Shown piece after piece: positions 1 to 7,415 of a stretch of DNA of 64,000 bases; the first letter of the stretch is position 1, and each line of letters opens with the position of its first letter. The notes beneath the pieces were generated by a model that saw only the letters and a program-made list of their open reading frames with translations, ran no database searches and had not been told where the DNA came from. The DNA is from Microbacterium oxydans (lineage in GTDB: Bacteria; Actinomycetota; Actinomycetes; Actinomycetales; Microbacteriaceae): positions 1-64,000 of the forward strand of contig NZ_JYIW01000017.1 in NCBI RefSeq assembly GCF_000956525.1. Direction: 5' to 3'. A program made the position numbers and the translations under genes.

Positions 1-2
1 GC

Positions 3-470
3 CTGGATGATCTGGACTCGGGTGTCGGGGCGGCGTCGATCGATGGGGTTGATCAGCCGCTCAGTGTCGGGGCGGCCAGGCGGATCGCGGCCGGGGGTGG
101 GGTGATCCCCTGGGTCCTCGGCGGGGACAGCGAGGTCCTCGATTGGGGGCGGGAGCGACGGTTGTTCACGAAGGCGCAACGTCTCGCGCTCGTGGAACGT
201 GATGGTGGGTGTGCGATGTGCGGGCTCCCACCGGGGATGACGAAAGCACACCACATCCGGTGGTGGCAGCGAGACGCCGGACCGACGGACCTGTCCAACG
301 GGGTGCTGCTGTGTGAGACGTGTCATCACCGCATCCATGACAACGGGTGGGGCATCCACATCGACGGCACAGGCGTCGCAGCGCGGGTCTGGTTCATCCC
401 ACCCAGCTACGTCGACCCCGAACGTGCACCACGCCTCGGCGGACGCGCACGACTCGACATCGCCGCCTGA
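3..470 (+). CDS. HNH endonuclease, 13E12/DUF222 family, 3' part only
   Basis: The reading frame is already open at the left edge, so this is the C-terminal 155 residues of a longer gene. It ends in an HNH nuclease domain: two zinc-type cysteine pairs (CAMCG and CETCHH), the AHHI core and the final HHRIH. Upstream, the LSVGAARRIAA and LDWGRERRLFTKAQR stretches are typical of actinobacterial DUF222-HNH proteins, often called 13E12 repeat proteins. These are multi-copy genes of unclear role, probably DNA nicking or selfish maintenance. Activity cannot be judged because the DUF222 part lies outside the window. Confidence 0.85.
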   Translation: MDDLDSGVGAASIDGVDQPLSVGAARRIAAGGGVIPWVLGGDSEVLDWGRERRLFTKAQRLALVERDGGCAMCGLPPGMTKAHHIRWWQRDAGPTDLSNGVLLCETCHHRIHDNGWGIHIDGTGVAARVWFIPPSYVDPERAPRLGGRARLDIAA

Positions 471-585
471 ATGAGTGAATGGGGCATGAATGGGTCGGCG
501 CGCGAGTGGATCGCCGCCTGAGCGGATCGCGGATCGCGGCCCGTGATGACTCTGGAGCCGATAAACCGTTGCCATATACCAAGAG

Positions 586-603
586 TGAGTGTACGGTCAC
601 TCA
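586..603. promoter_or_regulatory. TetR operator, copy 1 (TGAGTG-N6-CACTCA)
   Basis: Perfect 6-bp inverted repeat TGAGTG/CACTCA with a 6-bp spacer, ending one base before the tetR start codon. An extended -10-like TATACC lies at 575-580, so the site would cover the transcription start. The same 18-bp architecture recurs before the efflux gene at 1213-1230. This is the best evidence that the TetR protein controls both genes. Confidence 0.75.
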
Positions 604-604
604 T

Positions 605-1171
605 ATGTCCACCACGCGAAGCTCGATCCTCTCCACGGCCGATGCGAGGCGACCACTCGTCGCCTCTGCCGCACTGACCGAGTTCGCCCGAGGCGGCTAC
701 CACGGCACCACCGTGGCCGACGTCGCGGGTGCGGCGAAGATCTCGCCCGCCTACGTCTTCAAGCTCTATTCAGGCAAAGAGGCGCTGTTCATCGCCGCGC
801 TCGAGGCATGCTTCGACGCGATCATCGCCGCGCTCGAAGAGGGCGCGGATGCTGCCACCGACCAGACCGCCGACGGCATCCTGGACTCGATGGGCGACGC
901 CTACGCGCACCTCATCTCGGACCGAGCGCTGCTGATGCTGCAGGTGCACGCGCAATCGGTCGCCGACATCCCGGAGATCGGTGCGGCCCTTCGCGCGGGT
1001 CTCGGCCGGGTGGCCACGTTCGCTCAGACCCGCTCCGGCGGCAGCGATGAAGCGGTGCAGCGATTCATCGCCTACGGCCAGCTCTGCCACCTCATCGTCA
1101 CGACCCGGCTCGACGGGCGCCCGGAACAGTGGGCCGCCCTGCTCACCACGGGGATCACCCACCCCGATTGA
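605..1171 (+). CDS. TetR family transcriptional regulator
   Basis: A 188-residue TetR repressor. The N-terminal helix-turn-helix covers roughly residues 20-60 (GGYHGTTVADVAGAAKIS, then YVFKLYSGKEALF), followed by an all-helical ligand domain. I start it at the ATG at 605, because the reading frame further upstream runs through the operator and reads like non-coding sequence. No Shine-Dalgarno is visible, and with a -10 at 575-580 the mRNA would be nearly leaderless. It sits directly upstream of a DHA2 drug efflux gene, and both promoters carry the same inverted repeat. The inferred role is an autoregulated, drug-responsive repressor of that pump. Confidence 0.92.
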   Translation: MSTTRSSILSTADARRPLVASAALTEFARGGYHGTTVADVAGAAKISPAYVFKLYSGKEALFIAALEACFDAIIAALEEGADAATDQTADGILDSMGDAYAHLISDRALLMLQVHAQSVADIPEIGAALRAGLGRVATFAQTRSGGSDEAVQRFIAYGQLCHLIVTTRLDGRPEQWAALLTTGITHPD

Positions 1172-1212
1172 ACCGAGGCGGGAAGGTATCCGCTTCTTCA
1201 TACCCAAAAGAG

Positions 1213-1230
1213 TGAGTGAGTAATCACTCA
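1213..1230. promoter_or_regulatory. TetR operator, copy 2 (TGAGTG-N6-CACTCA)
   Basis: Second copy of the perfect inverted repeat found at 586-603, here 22 bp before the efflux gene start and upstream of its AAAGGA ribosome-binding site. Extra GAGTGA units on the left give overlapping half-sites. It lies between tetR and the MFS gene, so the pump has its own repressible promoter. Confidence 0.75.
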
Positions 1231-1252
1231 TTAATCATCGAAAGGAATCATC

Positions 1253-2701
1253 ATGACCACGCCAACCCGCACCACGCCGACCCAGAGCTCCAGGCGAGCC
1301 CAGACCACCACGCCATCCGCCCCGCGCAGTACGCGCCGCTGGCTCGCCCTCGGCATCCTCGCCCTCGCCCAGTTCCTCGTCGTGCTCGACGCCTCGATCG
1401 TCAACATCGCCCTCCCCGTGCTCGGGCGCCAGCTCGGCATGGACACCCTCGCCCTCGCCTGGGTCATCACCGCATACGTCCTCGCGTTCGGCGGACTCCT
1501 GCTCCTCGGCGGCCGCCTCGCCGACCGCTACGGCCACCGTCGGGTGTTCCTGATCGGCACGGCCGGGTTCGTCGCGGCATCCGCCATCGCCGGCCTCTCG
1601 ATCTCGAGTGAGATGCTGCTCGCCGCCCGCGCGCTGCAGGGGGCATCCGCCGCGCTGCTCGCTCCAGCCGCCCTCGCGCTGCTCACCCAGCTCTTCCCCG
1701 ACAACACCGAGCGCACCAAGGCCCTCGGAGTCTGGGGAGCGGTCGCCGGCATCGGCTCCGCCGCGGGCGTCCTGCTCGGCGGAGTGCTCACCGCGACCCT
1801 CGGCTGGCAGTCGGTGTTCTTCGTCAACGTGCCGGTCGGTGCGATCGTGCTCATCGCGATCCCGCTGCTCATCACACGCGACGGCATCCGCTCACAGGGG
1901 CGACTCGACGCCGCCGGAGCCATCACCGTGACCGCCGCCCTCGTCGCCCTGGTCGGTGCGTTCAGCGCCGTCGAGCAGCTCGGCTTCCTGCATCCGCTGC
2001 CGATCGTGCTGTTCGTCGCCGCCGTCACCCTCGGCTTCGCCTTCGTCATGATCGAGCGCCGCAGCCCCGAACCGCTCGTGCCGCTGTCGGTGTTCCGCAA
2101 CCGCACCCTCGCGCTCGGCAACGTCGTCATGCTGCTCGCCGGGGCCGCGATGGTCGCGCTGTTCTTCGCACTCTCGGTCTTCATGCAGGCCGTGCTCGGC
2201 TACGACGCGCTCGCCGCCGGCCTCTCGCAGCTCCCCCTCGCCGGGGCGCTCGTGCTCGTCGCGGGCTCAGTACCAGCCGTGATCGCGCGTCTCGGCAGCC
2301 GTCCGGTGCTGATCGGCTCGCTGCTCGTGCTCGCCGGCGGCCTCGTCTGGCTCGCGTTCGCACCCTCGGATGCCGCATTCCTCGTCCACCTGCTCGGACC
2401 GACGCTGCTGATCGGCATCGGCCTCGGCGGCGCATTCGTCGCGACGACGCAGCTCGCGGTCGAGGGCGTCGACGGCGGCGAAGCGGGACTCGCGGGCGGA
2501 CTCATCAACACGAGTCAGCAGATCGGCGGCGCCGTCGGACTCGCCGTGCTCGGCACGATCGCCGGACTGCGCACGGCTGCGCTCGAAGCCGGCGGTGCCA
2601 CGACAGCGGATGCCGTCACCGGCGGCTTCGCCTGGCTCTTCGTCGGCGCGGCCGTGCTGGCCGTCGTCGGAGCAGGCGTCGTCGCGATCTGGCGGCGCTG
2701 A
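1253..2701 (+). CDS. DHA2-type MFS multidrug efflux transporter (14 TM)
   Basis: 482 residues, the usual length for EmrB/QacA-type drug:proton antiporters. The N-terminal 35 residues are polar. TM1 follows with the DHA motif LDASIVNIALPVLGRQLG, then the loop motif GGRLADRYGHRRVF between TM2 and TM3. About 14 hydrophobic segments can be counted. The ATG at 1253 has an AAAGGA ribosome-binding site 7 bases upstream. Its promoter contains the same operator as the upstream tetR gene, which implies induction by a substrate of the pump. The substrate cannot be read from the sequence. Confidence 0.93.
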   Translation: MTTPTRTTPTQSSRRAQTTTPSAPRSTRRWLALGILALAQFLVVLDASIVNIALPVLGRQLGMDTLALAWVITAYVLAFGGLLLLGGRLADRYGHRRVFLIGTAGFVAASAIAGLSISSEMLLAARALQGASAALLAPAALALLTQLFPDNTERTKALGVWGAVAGIGSAAGVLLGGVLTATLGWQSVFFVNVPVGAIVLIAIPLLITRDGIRSQGRLDAAGAITVTAALVALVGAFSAVEQLGFLHPLPIVLFVAAVTLGFAFVMIERRSPEPLVPLSVFRNRTLALGNVVMLLAGAAMVALFFALSVFMQAVLGYDALAAGLSQLPLAGALVLVAGSVPAVIARLGSRPVLIGSLLVLAGGLVWLAFAPSDAAFLVHLLGPTLLIGIGLGGAFVATTQLAVEGVDGGEAGLAGGLINTSQQIGGAVGLAVLGTIAGLRTAALEAGGATTADAVTGGFAWLFVGAAVLAVVGAGVVAIWRR

Positions 2702-2735
2702 GGAGCATCCGCTTCGTGCGCCTCGTTCGGACATG

Positions 2736-2782
2736 TGCGCTTCCCTCTGCCGGATTCCAGGAATCCGGCCGAGGGAAGCGCA
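2736..2782. repeat. Intergenic palindrome, family D copy 1
   Basis: Near-perfect hairpin with 23-bp arms, a single mismatch and a one-base loop, 34 bp after the efflux gene stop. It is followed by CATTTGGCCGAG. The right arm plus flank (CCGGCCGAGGGAAGCGCA, then TGGCCGAG) recurs at 39161-39187, so this is a repeat family and not only a terminator. There is no T-tract. It lies at the point where the downstream SDR remnant loses its reading frame. Confidence 0.85.
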
Positions 2783-2801
2783 TTTGGCCGAGTCAGCCGC
2801 T

Positions 2802-3060
2802 CAGCCGCGTTGTTCACGAGGATGTCGAGCGACCCGACCGCGGCGATCGCCTCGACGACCACGCGCTGCGCCTCCGTCGGCGAACCGATGTCGCCACCCA
2901 CCACGGCGTGTCCTGACCCCTCGAGCGACGCGAGCGTCTCCTCGGCGGCAGCGCGGTCACTCGCATAGTGCACCACGACACGGTCCCCGCGACGTGCGAG
3001 CGTCTGCGCGATCGCGCGACCGATGCCGCGCGAGCTGCCGGTCACCAGGGCGTGAGGCAT
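2802..3060 (-). pseudogene. Short-chain dehydrogenase, N-terminal remnant
   Basis: Begins as a normal SDR from the ATG at 3060: MPHALVTGSSRGIGRAIAQ carries the TGxxxGIG cofactor motif, and LDILVNNAAE the NNAG-type motif near residue 85. Similarity then stops near 2802. The catalytic S-Y-K part and about 150 further residues are missing; the sequence runs instead into the family-D palindrome and the end of the efflux gene. A deletion that removed the 3' two-thirds is the simplest explanation. The XRE gene lies 40 bp upstream on the same strand, so the two probably formed an operon. Confidence 0.8.
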
Positions 3061-3100
3061 CCGAGGAACTCCTTCGAAACGCAGGCGGAAACGGCGGCGG

Positions 3101-3388
3101 CTACGACGCGACCTGCGCGCTCGCAGTCGAACGGACGGGCTCGATCTCGGCCCACACGCTGTCGAGCGAGATCCCGAGCACATCGGCGATCGCGGCGATC
3201 GTCGAGAAGGCGGGCGTCGCGACGCGACCGGACTCGATCTTGCGCAGCGTCTCCGGCGAGACGCCGGCATCGAGCGCGACGGCCAGCATCGACCGCTCGC
3301 CGCGTGCGCGCCGCAGCAGCGCGCCGAGGCGTTCGCCCCGCTCGAGCTCGGCGGCAGTCAGCGGCATCCGGACCATCATGATGCCCAT
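3101..3388 (-). CDS. XRE family helix-turn-helix regulator
   Basis: 95 residues; an HTH_XRE domain fills residues 20-75 (LGALLRRARGERSM, GVSPETLRKIESGR, ISTIAAIADVLGIS-like ending). Several Met codons could serve as start (residues 1, 4, 5, 8). No Shine-Dalgarno precedes the first, and a TACTAT -10-like box lies about 12 bases upstream, so a very short leader is likely. The gene is divergent from the methionine aminopeptidase gene, and the two share a control region with GGGATAGT repeats. It probably represses its own operon and perhaps its neighbour; the ligand is unknown. Confidence 0.85.
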   Translation of the reverse strand: MGIMMVRMPLTAAELERGERLGALLRRARGERSMLAVALDAGVSPETLRKIESGRVATPAFSTIAAIADVLGISLDSVWAEIEPVRSTASAQVAS

Positions 3389-3420
3389 ACTAATCCCGGG
3401 ATAGTATTACCGGGATAGTT
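3388..3420. promoter_or_regulatory. Divergent XRE/map control region with GGGATAGT repeats
   Basis: An imperfect inverted repeat, TACTAATCCC/GGGATAGTA (3388-3406), is followed by a direct copy CCGGGATAGTTA (3411-3421). The site lies between the two divergent start codons and overlaps TACTAT and TAGTAT -10-like boxes on opposite strands. It is a plausible operator for the XRE protein encoded beside it; binding is inferred. Confidence 0.55.
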
Positions 3421-3442
3421 ATTGGATGCCACGGAGAGAACC

Positions 3443-4213
3443 ATGATCGAGATCCTCACCCCCGACGAACTGACCAGAGCGAAGGACACCGGCGCGCTCG
3501 TCGGCACCATTCTGCACACCCTGAAGGAGCGTGCGGTCGTCGGCGTGAACCTGCTCGACATCGACCGGTGGGCGCAGCAGATGATCACGGATGCAGGTGC
3601 CGAATCCTGCTACGTCGACTACGCCCCGTCCTTCGGGCGCGGACCCTTCGGCCACTACATCTGCACCGCCGTGAACGATGCAGTGCTGCACGGTCTGCCG
3701 CACGACTACGCACTCGCGGACGGCGACCTGCTCACGCTCGACCTCGCCGTCACGCTGCACGGCATCTCGGCCGATGCGGCGATCAGCTTCATCGTCGGCG
3801 AGACGCAGGCGCCCGAGGATCTCGCCCTCATCGAGACGACCGAGCGCGCGCTGGCGGCAGCCATCGCCGCGGTGAAGCCCGGCGCCCGCATCGGCGACCT
3901 CTCGCGCGCGATCGGCACGGTGCTGCGCCAGGCCGGCTACCCCATCAACATGGAGTTCGGCGGCCACGGCATCGGCTCGACCATGCACCAGGATCCGCAC
4001 GTCGCGAACGACGGCCGTCCTGGTCGCGGCTACATCCTGCGTCCGGGGTTGCTGCTCGCGCTCGAGCCCTGGGTCATGGCCGACACCGCCGAACTGGTGA
4101 CGGATGACGACGGCTGGACGCTCCGCAGCGCGACCGGATGCCGCACCGCCCACACCGAGCACACGATCGCCGTGACCGAGACGGGCGCCGAGATCCTGAC
4201 GCTCCCGCGCTGA
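3443..4213 (+). CDS. map: Type I methionine aminopeptidase
   Basis: 256 residues, the standard length. It removes the initiator methionine from nascent proteins with a dinuclear metal centre. Ligands and catalytic residues of the family are visible: HG in VLHGLPHDY, Asp in LLTLDLAV and ISADAAISF, His in GHGIGSTMH, Glu in LALEPWVM and in TEHTIAVTE. I use the ATG at 3443, which has a GGAGAG ribosome-binding site; a TTG at 3422 is in frame but overlaps the control repeats. Actinobacteria often have more than one map gene, and pairing with an XRE regulator suggests this is an accessory, regulated copy. Confidence 0.93.
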   Translation: MIEILTPDELTRAKDTGALVGTILHTLKERAVVGVNLLDIDRWAQQMITDAGAESCYVDYAPSFGRGPFGHYICTAVNDAVLHGLPHDYALADGDLLTLDLAVTLHGISADAAISFIVGETQAPEDLALIETTERALAAAIAAVKPGARIGDLSRAIGTVLRQAGYPINMEFGGHGIGSTMHQDPHVANDGRPGRGYILRPGLLLALEPWVMADTAELVTDDDGWTLRSATGCRTAHTEHTIAVTETGAEILTLPR

Positions 4214-4258
4214 TCCTGCACACCGGAAACGGCTGCGGAATTCCCACCCAACCTCCAG

Positions 4259-4290
4259 GGTGAACGATATATCGTTGAGTATCGTTCACC
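4259..4290. promoter_or_regulatory. PadR operator, perfect 11-bp inverted repeat
   Basis: GGTGAACGATA and TATCGTTCACC form a perfect inverted repeat with 10-bp spacing. The left part also contains a 14-bp perfect palindrome (AACGATATATCGTT). It ends 19 bp before the padR start and just upstream of the CAGGAGG ribosome-binding site. The position fits autorepression by the PadR protein. Confidence 0.75.
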
Positions 4291-4309
4291 ACAGACCCAG
4301 GAGGTCATC

Positions 4310-4921
4310 ATGAACAACGCATTCCCCTTCGGCGGCACCGGCAGCAACGACGGCGCCAACAACCTCGGCAACCTCTTCGGAGGCGCGAACGGTCCGGCCG
4401 GCGCGATCTACGACATCGTCGATCAGTTCCGCAAGAGCTTCGACCAGCAGCGTCCGAGCGGCGGGTCCCGCATGGCCCGCGGCGACGTTCGCACGGCAGT
4501 GCTCTCGCTGCTCGCCGAGCAGCCGATGCACGGCTACCAGATCATCAACGAGATCGCCGAGCGCAGCGGCGGCTCCTGGAAGCCCAGCGCCGGATCGGTG
4601 TACCCGACCCTGCAGCTGCTGGCCGACGAAGGCCTCATCGCAGCCGAGGAGCAGAACGGTCGCAAGACCTACTCGCTCACCGAGGCCGGTCGTGCCGTCG
4701 CCGCCGAGTCGTCCGAGACGAAGGCCCCGTGGGAGCCGACCGCAGGCAAGGACGGCCACCGCAACGACCCGCGTTTCAGTGCGCTGCCCAAGGCCGGGGT
4801 CGACCTCGCCGGAGCCGCCGCACAGGTCGGACGCACCGGGACGCCCGAGCAGGTGCAGAGCGCGATCGACGTGCTCGACGACGCGCGACGTAAGCTCTAC
4901 TCGATCCTCGCTCAGGACTGA
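4310..4921 (+). CDS. PadR family transcriptional regulator
   Basis: 203 residues. A Gly/Asn-rich N-terminal 35 residues is followed by the PadR winged helix at about residues 56-130 (RTAVLSLLAEQPMHGYQII, then SAGSVYPTLQLLADEGLI and RKTYSLTEAGR). A helical C-terminal region follows, probably for dimerization. CAGGAGG is an excellent ribosome-binding site for the ATG at 4310. A long inverted repeat lies immediately upstream, so autoregulation is likely. The next gene, an AarF-type kinase, starts 27 bp downstream and is probably in the same operon and under the same control. Confidence 0.92.
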   Translation: MNNAFPFGGTGSNDGANNLGNLFGGANGPAGAIYDIVDQFRKSFDQQRPSGGSRMARGDVRTAVLSLLAEQPMHGYQIINEIAERSGGSWKPSAGSVYPTLQLLADEGLIAAEEQNGRKTYSLTEAGRAVAAESSETKAPWEPTAGKDGHRNDPRFSALPKAGVDLAGAAAQVGRTGTPEQVQSAIDVLDDARRKLYSILAQD

Positions 4922-4948
4922 TCGGACCCACGAAGAAGGACCCAGCAG

Positions 4949-6733
4949 ATGACGGATGCCGCGGCGCAGGGCGCCCATCGCGCCCGATACCGACGCATCC
5001 TGGCGTTCGCATCCCGCGAGCTCGCCAAGATCTGGTGGTTCGAACTGGTGCTCCCGCGCCTCGGGATGAGTTCGATCGCCGAGCGCACGCGTGGACCGCG
5101 CATGCAGAGGTTCGCACGCCGGTTCCACGCGCTCGCGATCGACCTCGGCGGTCTGATGATCAAGGTCGGGCAGTTCATGTCATCGCGCCTCGACGTGCTG
5201 CCGCCCGAGATCACCGCTGAGCTCGAAGGGCTGCAGGACGAGGTCCCGCCCGTGCCGTACGCGGCGATCCGCGCCGCCGCCGAAGCCGAACTCGGACTCC
5301 CGCTCGACCGGGCCTACGCCTGGTTCGACGAGAATCCGGTGGCAGCGGCATCCCTCGGTCAAGCGCATCGCGCCAGGCTCTCCGCCATCGACGCCGCCGA
5401 CACCGGGCTCGGGAACGTCATCGTGAAGGTGCAGCGTCCTGGCATCGACGAGATCGTCGCGGTCGACCTCGCCGCCCTCCGTCGGGTCGCGAAATGGCTC
5501 ACCCGCGTGCGGCTCGTCGCCGACCGGGTCGATGCGCCTGGACTCGTCGAGGAGTTCGCCGAGACCAGCCTCGAAGAGATCGACTACCTGCACGAGGCCG
5601 CCAGCGCCGAGCGGTTCCGCGAGAACTTCGCCGACGATCCGCGCGTCGACACCCCCGAGATCGTGTGGGAGCGCTCGACCCGCCGTGTGCTCACACTGTC
5701 GGACGTCACCGCGATCAAGATCAACGACACCGACGCACTGCACGCCGCCGGCATCGACCCGGCCGAGGTCGCCGAGGTCTTCGCCGAGGTCATGTTCGAC
5801 CAGGTGTTCACGCACAGCTTCGTGCACGCCGATCCGCATCCGGGGAACATCTTCGTGACGCCGGTGCCCGGCCCTTCGACAGGCTCAGGGACCCAGGTGG
5901 GGGCGGCGTCAGTGGGTCAGGTGAGCGCGGGGTCAGCGGGCCAGGTGAGGGCGGCGTCAGGGGGTCAGCCGCGGAACTTCCGCCTGACGTTCATCGACTT
6001 CGGCATGATGGCCGAAGTGCCGGACAGCCTGCGCGACGGCCTGCGCACCCTGCTGATCGCGGTCGCCGGGCGCGACAGCCGCGGACTCGTCGCCGCAGCG
6101 CAGGAGATCGGCGTGCTGCTGCCATCCGCCGACACCGCCGAACTCGAACGTGCGCTCACGGCCCTGTTCGCACGCTTCGGCGGCATGGGCTTCGCCGAAC
6201 TCAGCAAGGTCGACCCGCGGGAGTTCCGCGACTTCGCCGACGAGTTCGGCGACATGGTCCGGTCGCTCCCGCTGCAGCTGCCCGAGAACATGCTGCTGCT
6301 CATCCGCGCGGTGTCGCTGACCTCTGGCATGTGCAGTGGGCTCGACCCCTCGTTCAACGTGTGGGATGCCGCCGAGCCCTACGCCGGCCGCCTGCTCCGC
6401 GCCGAGACCGGCAACGTCGTGCAGGCCGTCGCGTCGCGGGCCGTGGACGCCGCCGGGGTCATGATGCGTCTCCCGCAGCGCATCGACGACGTGATCGACC
6501 GCGTCAACGACGGCACCGTGTCGTTCGACACCTCTCGGCTCGAGCGTCGCCTCGACCGCCTCGAGGGGATCGCCCGCCGTATCGGATCCGGCGTGCTGTT
6601 CGCTGCGATGCTCGTCGGCGGCGCATTGCTCGTGCCGACGATCCCCCCGCTCGGCGTCACGCTCGTCTGCGTCTCGGCGCTCCCGCTGCTGCACTCGGTG
6701 TTCTCCGGCGTCGGCCGCCGCGGCCCGCGCTGA
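4949..6733 (+). CDS. AarF/UbiB (ABC1) atypical kinase-like protein with repeat insertion
   Basis: 594 residues. ABC1-family signatures are intact: KVGQFMSSR near residue 72, the Ala-rich loop VAAASLGQAH (131-140), lysine 160 in VIVKVQRPG, HADPHPGN (293-300), and IDFG (349-352). Two hydrophobic segments near the C-terminus suggest membrane attachment. Family members support quinone or lipid metabolism; substrates are mostly unknown. Between HADPHPGN and IDFG, where relatives have a short turn, about 37 Gly/Ser/Gln-rich residues are inserted (306-342). They are encoded by a CCCTTCGACAGGCTCAGGG-type repeat and a degenerate tandem repeat (5872-5969). The insert keeps the frame, so the protein may still be functional. 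Confidence 0.9.
   Translation: MTDAAAQGAHRARYRRILAFASRELAKIWWFELVLPRLGMSSIAERTRGPRMQRFARRFHALAIDLGGLMIKVGQFMSSRLDVLPPEITAELEGLQDEVPPVPYAAIRAAAEAELGLPLDRAYAWFDENPVAAASLGQAHRARLSAIDAADTGLGNVIVKVQRPGIDEIVAVDLAALRRVAKWLTRVRLVADRVDAPGLVEEFAETSLEEIDYLHEAASAERFRENFADDPRVDTPEIVWERSTRRVLTLSDVTAIKINDTDALHAAGIDPAEVAEVFAEVMFDQVFTHSFVHADPHPGNIFVTPVPGPSTGSGTQVGAASVGQVSAGSAGQVRAASGGQPRNFRLTFIDFGMMAEVPDSLRDGLRTLLIAVAGRDSRGLVAAAQEIGVLLPSADTAELERALTALFARFGGMGFAELSKVDPREFRDFADEFGDMVRSLPLQLPENMLLLIRAVSLTSGMCSGLDPSFNVWDAAEPYAGRLLRAETGNVVQAVASRAVDAAGVMMRLPQRIDDVIDRVNDGTVSFDTSRLERRLDRLEGIARRIGSGVLFAAMLVGGALLVPTIPPLGVTLVCVSALPLLHSVFSGVGRRGPR
5872..5969 (+). repeat. CCCTTCGACAGGCTCAGGG element plus degenerate tandem repeat inside the kinase gene
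   Basis: A 26-bp element starting CCCTTCGACAGGCTCAGGG is followed by about three diverged GGTCAG-ending units of roughly 23-27 bp. In frame it reads PSTGSGTQ followed by Gly/Ala/Ser/Gln-rich sequence. The same element is found at 7271-7408, 44131-44156 and, inverted, at 58122-58233. Confidence 0.85.
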
Positions 6734-6772
6734 GCCGCGCCCTCGCGGTGCGCCGCGCCCTCCCCTCCCGGT

Positions 6773-7235
6773 GAGGGGTCAAAACACGCCGCGCCCGAGC
6801 GCACGCTCGCGGCGCGTTTCGACCTCTCGACGGAGGGTTGGCGGCAGGATGACGCGGCATGCTCGGGATGCGGCATGCTCGGGATGCGGCATGCTCGGGA
6901 CGCTTCGACACGCTCGGGACCCCAGCGGGTTCGGTGTCGTTCGGCCGCGGCCGCGTCGCGCCATCATGTCGAGAGGTCGAAACACGCCGCGCCCGAGCGC
7001 ACGCTCGCGGCGCGTATCGACCTCTCGACGGAGGGGTTGGCGGCAGGATGATGCGGCATGCTCGGGATGCGGCATGTTCGGGACGCTTCACCACGCTCGG
7101 GACGTTTCGACATGCTCGGGGGACCCGGCGGGTTCGGTGCTGTCGCGCCGCGCCATCATGTCGAGAGGTCAAGACATGCCGCGCCTGAGCACACGTTCGC
7201 GGCGCGTTTCGACCTCTCGGCGGAGGGGGTGGCGA
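6773..7235. repeat. Triplicated ~195-bp repeat with family-A hairpins
   Basis: Three direct copies of a unit of about 195 bp. Each starts with a hairpin whose outer arms are GAGGGGTC or GAGAGGTC against GACCTCTC and whose inner arms are built from ACACGCCGCGC and GCGGCGCGT (6773-6828, 6971-7026, 7163-7218). Each hairpin is followed by a stretch rich in GGCATGCTCGGGA repeats. A fourth hairpin of the same family stands alone at 57130-57185. The array lies between the convergent kinase gene and the DUF2867 gene. I see no credible protein in it. Confidence 0.85.
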
Positions 7236-7270
7236 CAGGATCAGGGACGCGGCCCGCTGCGGGACCAAGG

Positions 7271-7408
7271 CCCTTCGACAAGCTCAGGGAACCAGGGGCC
7301 CTTCGACAAGCTCAGGGAACCAGGGGCCCTTCGACAAGCTCAGGGAACCAGGGCCCTTCGACAAGCTCAGGGAACCAGGGCCCTTCGACAAGCCCAAGGG
7401 CCCAGGGG
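7271..7408. repeat. Five tandem copies of a CCCTTCGACAAGCTCAGGG element
   Basis: Five head-to-tail copies of a 26-28 bp unit, CCCTTCGACAAGCTCAGGG plus AACCAGGG, the last one degenerate, ending 8 bp before the stop codon of the minus-strand gene. The units are almost identical, with no unique spacers, so this is not CRISPR. Single copies lie inside three coding sequences elsewhere in the window. Confidence 0.9.
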
Positions 7409-7415
7409 CCCAGGG

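Noticed and set aside
7271..7408. Tandem repeats that might be a CRISPR array
   Set aside because: Units are head to tail without unique spacers, and no cas gene is present.
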